In this document: positions 32,635 through 40,843 of the stretch, one piece after another | Layout of the letters: every line of letters starts with the position of its first letter | How positions within the stretch are numbered: the first letter of the stretch is position 1 | Origin: an uncultured Saprospirales bacterium | GTDB taxonomy: Bacteria > Bacteroidota > Bacteroidia > Chitinophagales > Saprospiraceae | DNA length: 54,344 nucleotides | Reading direction: 5' to 3' | NCBI GenBank assembly: GCA_937864265.1 | Contig: CALMIR010000043.1 | Location: 1-54,344, forward strand | The notes under the pieces: generated by a model | What the model saw: only the letters and a program-made list of their open reading frames with translations | The model's database searches: none | What the model was told of the DNA's origin: nothing | Translations under genes and position numbers: made by a program

Positions 32635-32661
32635 AAATAGAAATAAAAATAAACCAAAACG

Positions 32662-33027
32662 ATGCAGATAAATAATAAAGAAATAAAAATACTGAGTATA
32701 AATGCATGGGTTGTGCTTTGCATCTATATTCTTTATTGGCTTTCTTTCAGTCTGCACCATTTTTTTGCTCCTGAACATCAACACGAACGCAAGGTTTGTA
32801 AGCGTGAACAAAACGAAACACATTTCCACAGCGAAGAATACGCTGCAACCGATTGTTCAATTTGCCAAATTGCGCCTTCGCTTGCAGAACTCCCAGACAT
32901 TCAAATTCAGGGTCTTTCATTCCCGGAACTGATACCTGCCAAAAACAACTTCGGCGAAACCACCTGCCTTCCTGTTTCGCCCTTTACCATTTCCCAGCCT
33001 CGTGCGCCGCCTGCGCCGCTTTCCTGA
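32662..33027 (+). CDS. Small His/Cys-containing membrane-anchored protein
   Basis: A 121-residue protein with one N-terminal hydrophobic helix (ILSINAWVVLCIYILYWLSF), a His-rich segment (LHHFFAPEHQHERKVCKREQ, then HFHSEE), a CSIC pair and a Pro-rich end (QPRAPPAPLS). Bacteroidota have many such short proteins with HxH, CxxC and a ...RAPP... tail directly before TonB receptors for metals; the likeness is by pattern. Here the next intact gene is DUF5916 and only a signal-peptide-like trace lies between. Metal binding is a reasonable guess, not shown. Confidence 0.6.
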   Translation: MQINNKEIKILSINAWVVLCIYILYWLSFSLHHFFAPEHQHERKVCKREQNETHFHSEEYAATDCSICQIAPSLAELPDIQIQGLSFPELIPAKNNFGETTCLPVSPFTISQPRAPPAPLS

Positions 33028-33282
33028 TACTGAATTTTTCGACGACTTTTTTTGCCTTGCTCTGGTTTTCAGGGCAAGGCTTCAATCGTTTATGCTCTCG
33101 TGATTTTCAGTATCCCTCTCCTATTTAGTGCCGCCCAAGAATAGGTGTATTCGACTGGCGGCAATTTTCCAAATCAAATTTCTTCAAGATGTTCAGATGC
33201 ATCTGGGACATGGTGTTCCTATATTTTTTCATCTCCAAACTGATGTGCGACAAGCAACGTTTGGGTCAAACCAATTCAAAAA
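33028..33282 (+). other. Spacer with a hairpin and a possible lost signal peptide
   Basis: GCCTTGC (33054-33060) pairs with GCAAGGC (33074-33080). From 33088 the plus strand can be read as VYALVIFSIPLLFSAAQE before a TAG at 33142, which looks like the N-terminal export signal of a secreted protein, perhaps the TonB receptor expected after the His-rich gene. No body of such a protein follows. This is a weak trace. Confidence 0.3.
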
Positions 33283-35508
33283 ATGGAAAATATAAATATA
33301 AAAAGCCCTCTTTTTTTGATTTTGTTCGCTTTCTTTTTTGGCGGGCTTTTCGCTCAAAATTCGGACATGAATTTTATTCCGCCTCAAAATCCCTCAATAA
33401 TCAAGGCAATTAAAACGACTGCCAAAATCACCCTCGACGGCTCGCTCAACGAGACGGATTGGCAGCACACAGTACCCATTTCCGGCAGCGATTTTTTCAG
33501 AATGGAACCCAAGCAGGGCGGTGATTTTGAGTTCAAGACGAGCGTCAGTTTGCTTTTTGACGAAAAAAACCTGTACGTCGGTGTGTTTTGCGAAGACAGC
33601 CTCGGCAAAAAAGGGGTGCGGGTGCAGGATTTCCGGCGGGATTTTATTTACGGCGAAAACGACATTTTTTACTTCCAACTCGACCCGCAGAACCTTCGCC
33701 GCTACTGTGTTTCGTTCCAAACTACGCCGCTTGGCACACAGCGGGACGTGCAGGTTTTTGACGATGATTTCAAGGACAACGATTGGGATGCACTTTGGTC
33801 GGTAAAAAGCAAAATGCTGGAAAACGGCTGGTCGGCAGAATTTGCCATCCCCTTCAAAAGTCTGCGTTACGAATTGCCAAAGGCAGGAGAGGCAGTTTCG
33901 TGGGGATTTACGGCGGCAAGGCTCGCCCGCCGCACTTACGAACAGACTGTTTTCCCGCCTATCCCGCAGGCATTCTCGCCGTACCGCATGACCTACGCCG
34001 CCCTCCTCGAAGGGCTGGAACTGCCCAAACCCGCCCTGAACCTGCGTTTGAACCCTTATTTTCTGTACAGTTATGAGAAAAAGACGGTCAACGACACGGA
34101 AATCCCCGGCACGAATGCGTCAAAACTTGGCGGCGATGTGAAGTGGGCGGTCAACTCGCACGCCGTGCTGGACATGACGTTCAACACCGATTTCGCCCAA
34201 GCGGACGTGGACAGAGCGGTGAACAACCTCACCCGTTTCAATGTGTTCTTCCCCGAACGGCGGCAGTTTTTCCTCGAAAACAGCGGCATTTATCCTTCTG
34301 ACGGCAGCAGTATTTATCCCTTTTTCAGCCGCACGATTGGCTTGGCGAACAGCCAGTTCAACGCCGCCGCCGTGCCAATTGATGCGGGCGTGCGCTTCAA
34401 TGACCGCAATGAAAAGCGAACACTGTCAGCACTTTACGTTCATCAGCGAGGAACGGACGAGCAGGGCGGGGCGAGTTTCGGGCTTGCCCGTTTTCAGAAA
34501 AATTTTGGAAAACAGAACAATTTTGGGGCGATGCTCACCCACCGTTTCGACGAGGTGAAGGGGCAGTTTGCGGGTAACCACAACACCACCCTGACCGCTG
34601 ATTTTTTTCTCCGCCCAAACGATTCATGGACGGTGAGCGGCTTTTGGAGCGGCAGCCGGGACGAGGGTGCGGATAAATTGGGTCATGCCGGAAATCTATT
34701 TGCCGGGCTGAACCTGAACAAGATGTACGCCGGCTGGGTAACGAAATGGGTAACGCAGGACTACCTGCCCGGCATGGGCTTTACTTTTGCAAACAACGTC
34801 ATCCACCACAACCCAGGCGGCTACTTTATCTGGCGACCGAAGAAGGAGAAATCGCTGTTCCGGCGGGGCGACCCAGGCTGTTTTGTAAACTACTACCACA
34901 ATGCCTCCGACGGCAAGTTTCAGCAGGCAGATCTTTACATTTTTCCTGTGTATCAATGGTTTAGGGACAATTCATTTTTGGAAATTTCTTTTTTCCCGAC
35001 TTGGCAGAACATTGATTTCGATTTCTCGCCGCTCGACATCACCGTGCCGCAGGGCAGGTATTTTTACGTCCGAAATTTTTTGCAATACAACACCGACCGC
35101 AGCCGAAAACTGTCCGGCTCGGTTAGTGCCAATTTCGGAAAATTCTACGACGGCAGGCTCGCCACCATCGCTACCGACCTCCGCATCGCACCCTCGCCGC
35201 ACATCGCCCTCACGCTTGACTATGAACTGAATCATGCGAAGTCGTTAGGTGACAATGCTACGGACAAGGATGTTCATTTGTATTCAGCGGGACTACGGCT
35301 TGCTCTGAATCCCAAATTGCAGGGGACAGTATTCTATCAATATAATTCCCTCAACAAAACAGGAAGGTGGAATGCCCGAGTAAGTTGGGAATACCATCCT
35401 TTATCGTTTCTTTACGTTGTTTTCAACGATACCCGAGGCGATTTGGGCTTTGACAGGTTTAGTTCAACAGGTGTAATTGGCAAGATTAGCCTGATGCACC
35501 AAATATAA
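33283..35508 (+). CDS. DUF5916 domain-containing protein with CBM9-like N-terminus
   Basis: A 741-residue exported protein. Signal peptide (SPLFLILFAFFFGGLFAQ), then a carbohydrate-binding family 9-like domain (about residues 45-220; ITLDGSLNETDWQHTVPISG, SLLFDEKNLYVGVFCEDS), then the large DUF5916 part with predicted outer-membrane strands (PERRQFFLENSGIYPSD is a hallmark segment) and a typical strand-rich end. The function of the family is unknown. The gene is visibly richer in GC than its cassette neighbours, another sign of mosaic origin. It ends directly at site K, whose closing box begins four nt after the stop. Confidence 0.85.
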   Translation: MENINIKSPLFLILFAFFFGGLFAQNSDMNFIPPQNPSIIKAIKTTAKITLDGSLNETDWQHTVPISGSDFFRMEPKQGGDFEFKTSVSLLFDEKNLYVGVFCEDSLGKKGVRVQDFRRDFIYGENDIFYFQLDPQNLRRYCVSFQTTPLGTQRDVQVFDDDFKDNDWDALWSVKSKMLENGWSAEFAIPFKSLRYELPKAGEAVSWGFTAARLARRTYEQTVFPPIPQAFSPYRMTYAALLEGLELPKPALNLRLNPYFLYSYEKKTVNDTEIPGTNASKLGGDVKWAVNSHAVLDMTFNTDFAQADVDRAVNNLTRFNVFFPERRQFFLENSGIYPSDGSSIYPFFSRTIGLANSQFNAAAVPIDAGVRFNDRNEKRTLSALYVHQRGTDEQGGASFGLARFQKNFGKQNNFGAMLTHRFDEVKGQFAGNHNTTLTADFFLRPNDSWTVSGFWSGSRDEGADKLGHAGNLFAGLNLNKMYAGWVTKWVTQDYLPGMGFTFANNVIHHNPGGYFIWRPKKEKSLFRRGDPGCFVNYYHNASDGKFQQADLYIFPVYQWFRDNSFLEISFFPTWQNIDFDFSPLDITVPQGRYFYVRNFLQYNTDRSRKLSGSVSANFGKFYDGRLATIATDLRIAPSPHIALTLDYELNHAKSLGDNATDKDVHLYSAGLRLALNPKLQGTVFYQYNSLNKTGRWNARVSWEYHPLSFLYVVFNDTRGDLGFDRFSSTGVIGKISLMHQI

Positions 35509-35510
35509 AA

Positions 35511-35603
35511 TGCGAAGAACAAAGCACTCACGCCAACCGCCGCCAAACCCAACCCGCAAACCCAACGCAGGCGGCGGTATGCGTGAGTGCAGCCGTTGTG
35601 TGC
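35511..35603 (+). repeat. attC-like cassette site K
   Basis: Plus strand: TGCGAAGAAC, AAA, GCACTCACGC, CA, ACCGCCGCC, a 25-nt loop region, GGCGGCGGT, AT, GCGTGAGTGC, AGCC, GTTGTGTGC. Both stems (10 and 9 bp) pair perfectly. The outer boxes are imperfectly complementary to each other, and AAA/AGCC bulges separate them from the stem, as in site G. The closing box is the exact complement of GTTCTTCGCA at 32626-32635. Confidence 0.8.
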
Positions 35604-35644
35604 TATTTTAGAGTGACACCCAAACTGACAGTAAGACAACTGAA

Positions 35645-36937
35645 ATGAAAATTTATTTAACACCAAATACAGCAGGACGATACGGAGGAGCTTTAAATGG
35701 CAACTTACGACACTTGGACAGATTTATACTAAGTGAATTAAACAATTCAGAATTCAAGTCTTCATTTGACGAACTCTGGCTGACACTTTCATATCCACCA
35801 ATGTATATTTTACCAGGAGTTGTTGGTATGGAGGTTACATTTAAAAAGTATTACGACACTTTTCCGTATTCAAGATTGAACAGGCGTTACAAAAAGATTG
35901 ACCTTACACTAAAAGCACCTGAGTTTTCAGAACACTTAGACAAAGAAGAGCAAGAAAAATATAAACACAAATTTGAGATTGAGCCACAATTCAAAAACAT
36001 TACAGAGGCTGAACTTGGTCAAATTCTAATTGACAAATATTTAGAAGCCGGAGAAATCATATCCTCAAAACTTAAAAAAGAAGATGTTTTTGATATTGAA
36101 CTTTTCAATCAAGTTCTATTGACTATAAAACATAAAATAAATCCTGATTTTCTACAAAAACTGAACGATGCTCAAAAAGTAGAAGTAAAAGATGACACGC
36201 TAAACCGTGCAAATCAATTAAGAAGTGAGAGGCAAAAAACTAATAAACCCAAAAACAAATTAATCAGAGATTTAAGAGTGTATTATAATGGACTGCCAAA
36301 CAAAGCTCTTTATCCTTATGACTACATTTACACAGAAATTTTCTTGAATTTATTAGCAAGAGAAGGACTAAAGTGTCCAACATATCATCATTTATATATT
36401 CAGGTTGCAACAACAATTGACGATGCTCTTAAAAATTCATTTTCAATTGAAGATTGGTATGTAAATGGACTTGCAGTAATTGATTATAATAAATTTCAAA
36501 CTCTATCTGACAAAGAAAAAGAAAATGAAGTGTTCAAAATTATACTTGAAGGTTTAAAAGACATTGCAAATATTGACAAGCTTGACACGAACATTATTGA
36601 CACCGTAGCTAATACAATCAAAGAAAAAGGTAAAGACACAGAATTACATTTTAAGACAATTGAAAATGATAATTACAAGTTAGTAATAACCTATTTTTCA
36701 AGAAGTATGGAAGACCAATGCCCTGTATTTTTCAATATAACTGACAAGACAAAAAACATTACAAAAAGACTCCAAATAGGTAAAGCTGACAACACACAAC
36801 TTTTTTTATGGTTACAGAAAATAACATTGAACAATAAAAAAATTAAAATAAAATCCAGCGACTCTATTCGTGGACAAGTTTGGTTAAAAGGTAAGCCGAC
36901 TGAATTAGAATTTGAAATAGCAGAACTACTAAAATGA
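35645..36937 (+). CDS. Hypothetical protein (cassette cargo)
   Basis: A 430-residue protein of unknown family, very AT-rich and with Lys/Asn-rich composition, in contrast to the GC-rich DUF5916 gene before it. The N-terminus (MKIYLTPNTAGRYGGALNGN) has a Gly-rich loop; the C-terminal part is beta-rich (DNYKLVITYFSRSMEDQCPV, then IRGQVWLKGKPTELEF). No signal peptide or membrane helix. It is the only gene between sites K and I, starting 41 nt after the core. The outer box GCACATAAC of site I complements the core GTTGTGTGC that opens this unit at 8 of 9 positions. Function unknown. Confidence 0.7.
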   Translation: MKIYLTPNTAGRYGGALNGNLRHLDRFILSELNNSEFKSSFDELWLTLSYPPMYILPGVVGMEVTFKKYYDTFPYSRLNRRYKKIDLTLKAPEFSEHLDKEEQEKYKHKFEIEPQFKNITEAELGQILIDKYLEAGEIISSKLKKEDVFDIELFNQVLLTIKHKINPDFLQKLNDAQKVEVKDDTLNRANQLRSERQKTNKPKNKLIRDLRVYYNGLPNKALYPYDYIYTEIFLNLLAREGLKCPTYHHLYIQVATTIDDALKNSFSIEDWYVNGLAVIDYNKFQTLSDKEKENEVFKIILEGLKDIANIDKLDTNIIDTVANTIKEKGKDTELHFKTIENDNYKLVITYFSRSMEDQCPVFFNITDKTKNITKRLQIGKADNTQLFLWLQKITLNNKKIKIKSSDSIRGQVWLKGKPTELEFEIAELLK

Positions 36938-36948
36938 CAAGAAAAACA

Positions 36949-37084
36949 GCACATAACATCGGTTTGGCAATATGGCGGCTGAAGTGCTTCTATGAAACAT
37001 TTGTGCAAGGTTCAACAGCAGTAATTCTATTGAACTTTTGTGCTAATAATCCGCCACATCGCCAAGCCGCAAACCGTTATGCAG
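36949..37084 (+). repeat. attC-like cassette site I
   Basis: Plus strand: GCACATAAC, ATC, GGTTTGGCAATATGGCGG, about 74 nt containing a GTTCAACAGCAGTAATTCTATTGAAC mini-hairpin, CCGCCACATCGCCAAGCCGC, AAACC, GTTATGC. The arms GGTTTGGCAATATGGCGG and its partner pair over about 26-30 bp with a few mismatches. The closing box extended (AACAGCACATAAC) matches the opening of the same unit with 2 mismatches over 17 nt. The core contains the start codon of the next gene. Confidence 0.75.
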
Positions 37085-37648
37085 ACCGTATTAAACATCA
37101 GCCTGAATGACCTCAACAGCGAGTTCATCAATAGCTTAAAGCAAAAGTTTGACAAAACAACCGAAGTAGAAATTCGGCTTCAGGATAAATCACCTGCGGA
37201 TGATTTATTCTCAGAAGAGGATTTTTGGGGCATCATTGAAAAAATAGACTGGTCAAAAAAAGGCTCAGAAAACAAGCTGAAACCCGCAGTAAAGATGTTG
37301 GCTAAAATGCCTGTTTCTAGCATTTATCTTTTTGCAGACAAACTATCCGCGAAACTTTATTATTTGGACACAAGAGCTCACGCGGATGCATATGCGGCTA
37401 AAGACCCTGAGCATTTCATCTCTGCTGATGACTTTTTATACGCCCGTTGCGCGGTTGTAGCTGAAGGTAAAGAATACTATGAAAAAGTATTGAATGACCC
37501 ATCTCAAATGCCCGATGAGATTGTTTTTGAGCATCTGCTGTACTTGGCAGATGACGCTTTTGAAATGAAAATGGGTGTTCCTTTCAATTATATACCAACC
37601 CATAATTACGAAACTCAAAGCAATAAGGCTGGCTCGCAAATTGACTAA
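37079..37648 (+). CDS. DUF4240 domain-containing protein
   Basis: A 189-residue cytoplasmic protein. I start at ATG 37079, which lies inside the cassette core GTTATGC; the frame upstream to 37040 is part of site I. The DUF4240 pattern is visible from about residue 44: EEDFWGIIEKIDW, then IYLFADKLSAKLYYLDT, FISADDFLYARCAVVAEGKE and VLNDPSQMPDEIVFEHLL. The family is of unknown function and frequent among accessory and polymorphic-toxin-linked genes. It is followed four nt later by a small toxin-like gene, so an immunity or regulator role for that neighbour is possible. Confidence 0.75.
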   Translation: MQTVLNISLNDLNSEFINSLKQKFDKTTEVEIRLQDKSPADDLFSEEDFWGIIEKIDWSKKGSENKLKPAVKMLAKMPVSSIYLFADKLSAKLYYLDTRAHADAYAAKDPEHFISADDFLYARCAVVAEGKEYYEKVLNDPSQMPDEIVFEHLLYLADDAFEMKMGVPFNYIPTHNYETQSNKAGSQID

Positions 37649-37652
37649 GGAT

Positions 37653-37991
37653 ATGGCGCACAAAAATTCAGATGACAGTGAAGAACTTCATCACCTTTAT
37701 GAAATTGTGGATAAAGTTGACCACGACATCTTTAAGTACGGAATTAGCTGCGGTCGAATCAGCAAAAAAGATGGGATGTCAAAAAGGATGCGTGTGCAAT
37801 TGCGTTTTGCAAATTTAATTGACGATTGGGCAAGATTCTTTACTCGAATTCTCATTCATGATATTCCTGGGTGGAGGGAAGCTAGACGTATTGAAAGTGA
37901 ACATATCAAGGCTTATAAGGAGAAAAATGGAAGGAGGCCTAGAGGAAACCTAAAGCTGAACTTACCCCAATTCATAGGACAGCAAAATTAG
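37653..37991 (+). CDS. Small protein resembling GIY-YIG-like polymorphic toxin tips
   Basis: A 112-residue basic protein starting MAHKNSDDSEELHHLYEIVD. From about residue 20 it reads DHDIFKYGISCGRISKKDG, SKRMRVQLRFANLID, RILIHDIPGWREARRIESEH and GRRPRGN near the end. Toxin C-termini of the kind YKYGIS..L.KDG...R...QVN...RIL...IPGR..AL..E...Y....G..PPGN look alike, and some are GIY-YIG-type nucleases; here the tip stands alone without an export or repeat module. The start at 37653 is used because it lies four nt after the DUF4240 stop. A toxin role is inferred. Confidence 0.55.
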   Translation: MAHKNSDDSEELHHLYEIVDKVDHDIFKYGISCGRISKKDGMSKRMRVQLRFANLIDDWARFFTRILIHDIPGWREARRIESEHIKAYKEKNGRRPRGNLKLNLPQFIGQQN

Positions 37992-38065
37992 CATAATTAG
38001 TTTGGAAAACGAGCCTGTGTTTTCCACAAAATTAATGATTCCAATTTTTGAGGTTAACCCAAACC

Positions 38066-39529
38066 CTACCTTTTCAAAAAAACAGCGCCCTGGGTCACCA
38101 CCTCGCTGCTGATGACCCTCAGTTGATAGGCACCCGCAGGTAAATCGCTCACTTGTATTGACCTAGCCAACGGCATGGTCGCGACCCGTTTCCCCATCAA
38201 ATCGTGTATCTCTACCATCCCTTCTGCCAAAGGCACGCCAATACTCAGCGTGAGGTAATCGGTTGCGGGGTTTGGAAAAATCGCGACTTGGGGCAGCTCT
38301 ATATCCGTAGTCTGTACTGGAATACTGATGTCACAGGCCACGGGGGCTGCAAGTTCCGGGAGCATCTGATCGACATATTCGAGGATGCCATTCCAAATGC
38401 TAGAGTGATTGCCATCGCTATTGGTAAGAATGATCAGACCAAGGTCATTTGCTTCATTGAAGTACATACTCGTCGAAACGCCTGCATCACCGCCGCTGTG
38501 CCCCCACCACTGCTGGCCATTTTCGAGGTAATAGTAAAATATGATTCCCTGCGTAGGATCGATATCCGACACTACCTGACTGCGCATGAGGCTTACCGTC
38601 TCGGGTTCCAGCATCTGATACCCATCGAAGTGGCCGTCGTTCATGTGTGCGTACATGAAACGCGCAAGCGCAAGCGAAGTCGTACGCAATTGGCCATCGG
38701 GGTAGTCGGCATAGCCGTATAGCCCATTATCCAGATAATTGCCACCCAAAAAACTGTATGGACGCGCAATGAGGCTCTGATCCACTTCGCTCAAAAACCA
38801 TCCGGTATGCTCCATACAGAGGGGCTCAAAAATATGTTCGTTGCAGTATTCATTGAAGGGTTGCTCCGCGATTACCTCCACGAGGTATCCACACAAAGCG
38901 ACGGCGACATTGCAATAGTTGGCATCTGTGCCGGGAGCATAGTTGTAGAAATTCTGCGCCGCATTGTAATCATCTCCGGCCTCACTCAAGTAATCGAACA
39001 AAAAATCGCCGAGCGCAACAGGGGCGTCGCCATCGTAATATGGGAGCAGGTTCCAATTGTCGCGAATACCCGAAGTGTGGGTGAGTACCTGCCTGAAGGT
39101 GATCGCCACATCGGGATGCGCGGGATGGAGCACATCAAAGGGCAATACGTTGTTGATGGGGTCGTCTAGCTCAAAGTGTCCATCTTCGTACAATTGCATC
39201 AGCGCAGTGCCTGTGATCGTTTTGGAGACAGACGCCAGCAGGAAAATGGTATTGGTATCTACCGGCGTTTGCGCCTCCCGGTTGGCTAGTCCAAAGTTCC
39301 TGTACCACAAAACGTCACCATCCTGCACCAGACACGCGCTCAGTCCTGATATGTGATGGATGTTCATCCGCTCAACGATGAAATCGTCGAGTTCGGTCTG
39401 CGCATGTCCGAAAGCCACAACGAAGAGCAAATAGGCAAGTGCAAAAAGGCGTTGTTTTCTGAGCCTGCTTGTGCAAAAGGATAGATCAAGCAGCAATACG
39501 CCCAAAGGAAATGGCGCTTTTCGATCCAT
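38066..39529 (-). CDS. Serine hydrolase (beta-lactamase/PBP4-like) with T9SS sorting domain
   Basis: A secreted serine hydrolase of the class C beta-lactamase fold. Motifs: SVSK (SxxK nucleophile, in LLASVSKTITGTALMQLYED), YCN (YxN) and HSGG (third motif). The C-terminal ~75 residues are a type A sorting domain for the type IX secretion system (VAIFPNPATDYLTLSIGVPL to VTQGAVFLKR). The start is uncertain: ATG 39529 (MDRKAPFPLG) gives a long n-region before the signal helix LFALAYLLFVVAFGHAQ; an ATG at 39574 is also in frame. Substrate unknown; many members are esterases or peptidases. Confidence 0.88.
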   Translation of the reverse strand: MDRKAPFPLGVLLLDLSFCTSRLRKQRLFALAYLLFVVAFGHAQTELDDFIVERMNIHHISGLSACLVQDGDVLWYRNFGLANREAQTPVDTNTIFLLASVSKTITGTALMQLYEDGHFELDDPINNVLPFDVLHPAHPDVAITFRQVLTHTSGIRDNWNLLPYYDGDAPVALGDFLFDYLSEAGDDYNAAQNFYNYAPGTDANYCNVAVALCGYLVEVIAEQPFNEYCNEHIFEPLCMEHTGWFLSEVDQSLIARPYSFLGGNYLDNGLYGYADYPDGQLRTTSLALARFMYAHMNDGHFDGYQMLEPETVSLMRSQVVSDIDPTQGIIFYYYLENGQQWWGHSGGDAGVSTSMYFNEANDLGLIILTNSDGNHSSIWNGILEYVDQMLPELAAPVACDISIPVQTTDIELPQVAIFPNPATDYLTLSIGVPLAEGMVEIHDLMGKRVATMPLARSIQVSDLPAGAYQLRVISSEVVTQGAVFLKR

Positions 39530-39834
39530 GCTTTGCTCCAAATCACAAGTACTGCCTGCAAACCAAATTCTCATGGTAACCTGTTTTAGAAAAACGGAAA
39601 GGATTCAAACAAAGATAAAAGATCATCTCTGTTTTAAAAACCGCATATTGCTATTCTAGCCAACACCCGACCAAACCCCTACCCCATCCGTCGAACTTTA
39701 CCCAAAAAACCAGCCCCAACATAAAATCCATTCATTTTTTGTTGGGGTACGAAGCGGCGAAAGCCAGCGAGCCGTCGGCCATCCCACCAGGCCAAAGCAG
39801 CCGAGATCTGCATTTTTTTGGTTTTGCCGGACTT

Positions 39835-39945
39835 GGAGCTTTGGAAGCCCCGTTGTATATTGCCAGTGTGTTTTCGCAGTGGAAGGGAAAAGCCGATCGC
39901 AAAAATCGTTTGTAGCCGGTTGTAAACGGGCAGGCGCGGGGATGA
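39835..39945 (-). repeat. Dispersed repeat, copy 3 (partial, diverged)
   Basis: Aligns with the centre of copy 2: TTGGAGCTTTGGAAGCCCCG..TTGTATATTGCCAGTGTGTT, then GGAAGGGAAAAGCCGATCGC and TCGTTTGTAGCCGGTTGTAA before CGGGCAGGCGCGG. The T9SS tail part is missing. The stretches 39575-39834 and 39946-40047 show no gene; short frames there are not protein-like. Confidence 0.55.
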
Positions 39946-40047
39946 CACCAGCGGGGCGGCTTGGGAAAAGCGACATGCGGATGTGACATAATTGTACGTC
40001 AGTGTAAAAAGCCCTACCCGCAAATGGCACATTTGGTATTTGCCGTC

Positions 40048-40067
40048 ATCCCGATAGCAATCGGGAT
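40048..40067. repeat. 20-bp palindrome flanking the R-M island (left)
   Basis: ATCCCGATAGCAATCGGGAT: perfect 8-bp stem with loop AGCA. A copy with two changes lies at 45248-45267, on the other side of the restriction-modification genes. It may be a REP-type repeat or a trace of island insertion. Confidence 0.6.
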
Positions 40068-40175
40068 CAAGACCCCAAAAACCCAAAGAGCCATTTTTTC
40101 CATCGCATGGACAGACAACAAGACATAAAAAACTAAATTTGAAGACTGAGACTTTTAAAATATAAAGTAAACGAA

Positions 40176-40820
40176 TTGACGACAGACAAACAAGTAAAAT
40201 CCAAAAAACGGGTTACCGACCACGGTGAAGTATTTACCAACGAACGTGAAGTAAACGCAATGCTCGATTTGGTGAAGCACGAGACAGAACGCATTGATTC
40301 CCGTTTCTTAGAACCCGCTTGCGGAAACGGCAACTTTTTGGCCGAAGTGCTTCGCAGAAAACTGAATGTAGTTGACCAGCGTTACAGCAAAAGTCAAATG
40401 GATTGGGAACGCTATGCAGTGATTGCCGTCTCGAGCATTTACGGGGTGGATATTTTACAAGACAATGCACAGGAATGTAGAGAACGCCTATTTAAAATCT
40501 TTGATGAGAGATACACCGCCCTATTCAAAGACAAATGCAAAGACGAGTGCAGACGAAGCATTCAATTTTTGTTTGGCAGAAATATACTTTGGGGTGATGC
40601 CTTGGACTTTACAAATCCTGAAACCAAACAACCTATTGTATTTTCAGAATGGAGCGCCGTAAACGGCTCTATGCTGAAACGAAGAGATTATATGTTTAAA
40701 TTTTTAGTAGAAAAAACACATCAGTTTTCCTTGTTCAATGACGAAGGCAACCCAGCCGCCATTGACGAACCTGTTAAAGATTATCCGCTGGTGCATTTTC
40801 TTAAATTGTCTGAACTATAA
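40176..40820 (+). CDS. SAM-dependent DNA methyltransferase (small subunit type)
   Basis: A 214-residue protein typical of a Bacteroidota restriction-modification cluster. It reads KKRVTDHGEVFTNEREVNAM, LDLVKHETERIDSRFLEPAC with motif I PACGNGNFL, GVDI, then NILWGDALDF and ends near DEPVKDYPLVHFLKLSEL. An NPPY motif is not visible, so base transfer may depend on the partner methylase. The start is TTG at 40176: the conserved DHGEVFTNERE lies before the first ATG, so an ATG start would cut it. It belongs with the deleted methylase and the nuclease-helicase downstream. Confidence 0.8.
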   Translation: MTTDKQVKSKKRVTDHGEVFTNEREVNAMLDLVKHETERIDSRFLEPACGNGNFLAEVLRRKLNVVDQRYSKSQMDWERYAVIAVSSIYGVDILQDNAQECRERLFKIFDERYTALFKDKCKDECRRSIQFLFGRNILWGDALDFTNPETKQPIVFSEWSAVNGSMLKRRDYMFKFLVEKTHQFSLFNDEGNPAAIDEPVKDYPLVHFLKLSEL

Positions 40821-40843
40821 TTTTTATGATTAAATGATTCGCT

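Noticed and set aside
33189-33413. 74-codon frame upstream of DUF5916
   Set aside because: Overlaps the DUF5916 signal peptide in another frame and has no conserved features.
39679-40086. Overlapping minus-strand frames of 85-135 codons
   Set aside because: They fall in the diverged repeat copy and give low-complexity, Pro/Arg-rich translations.
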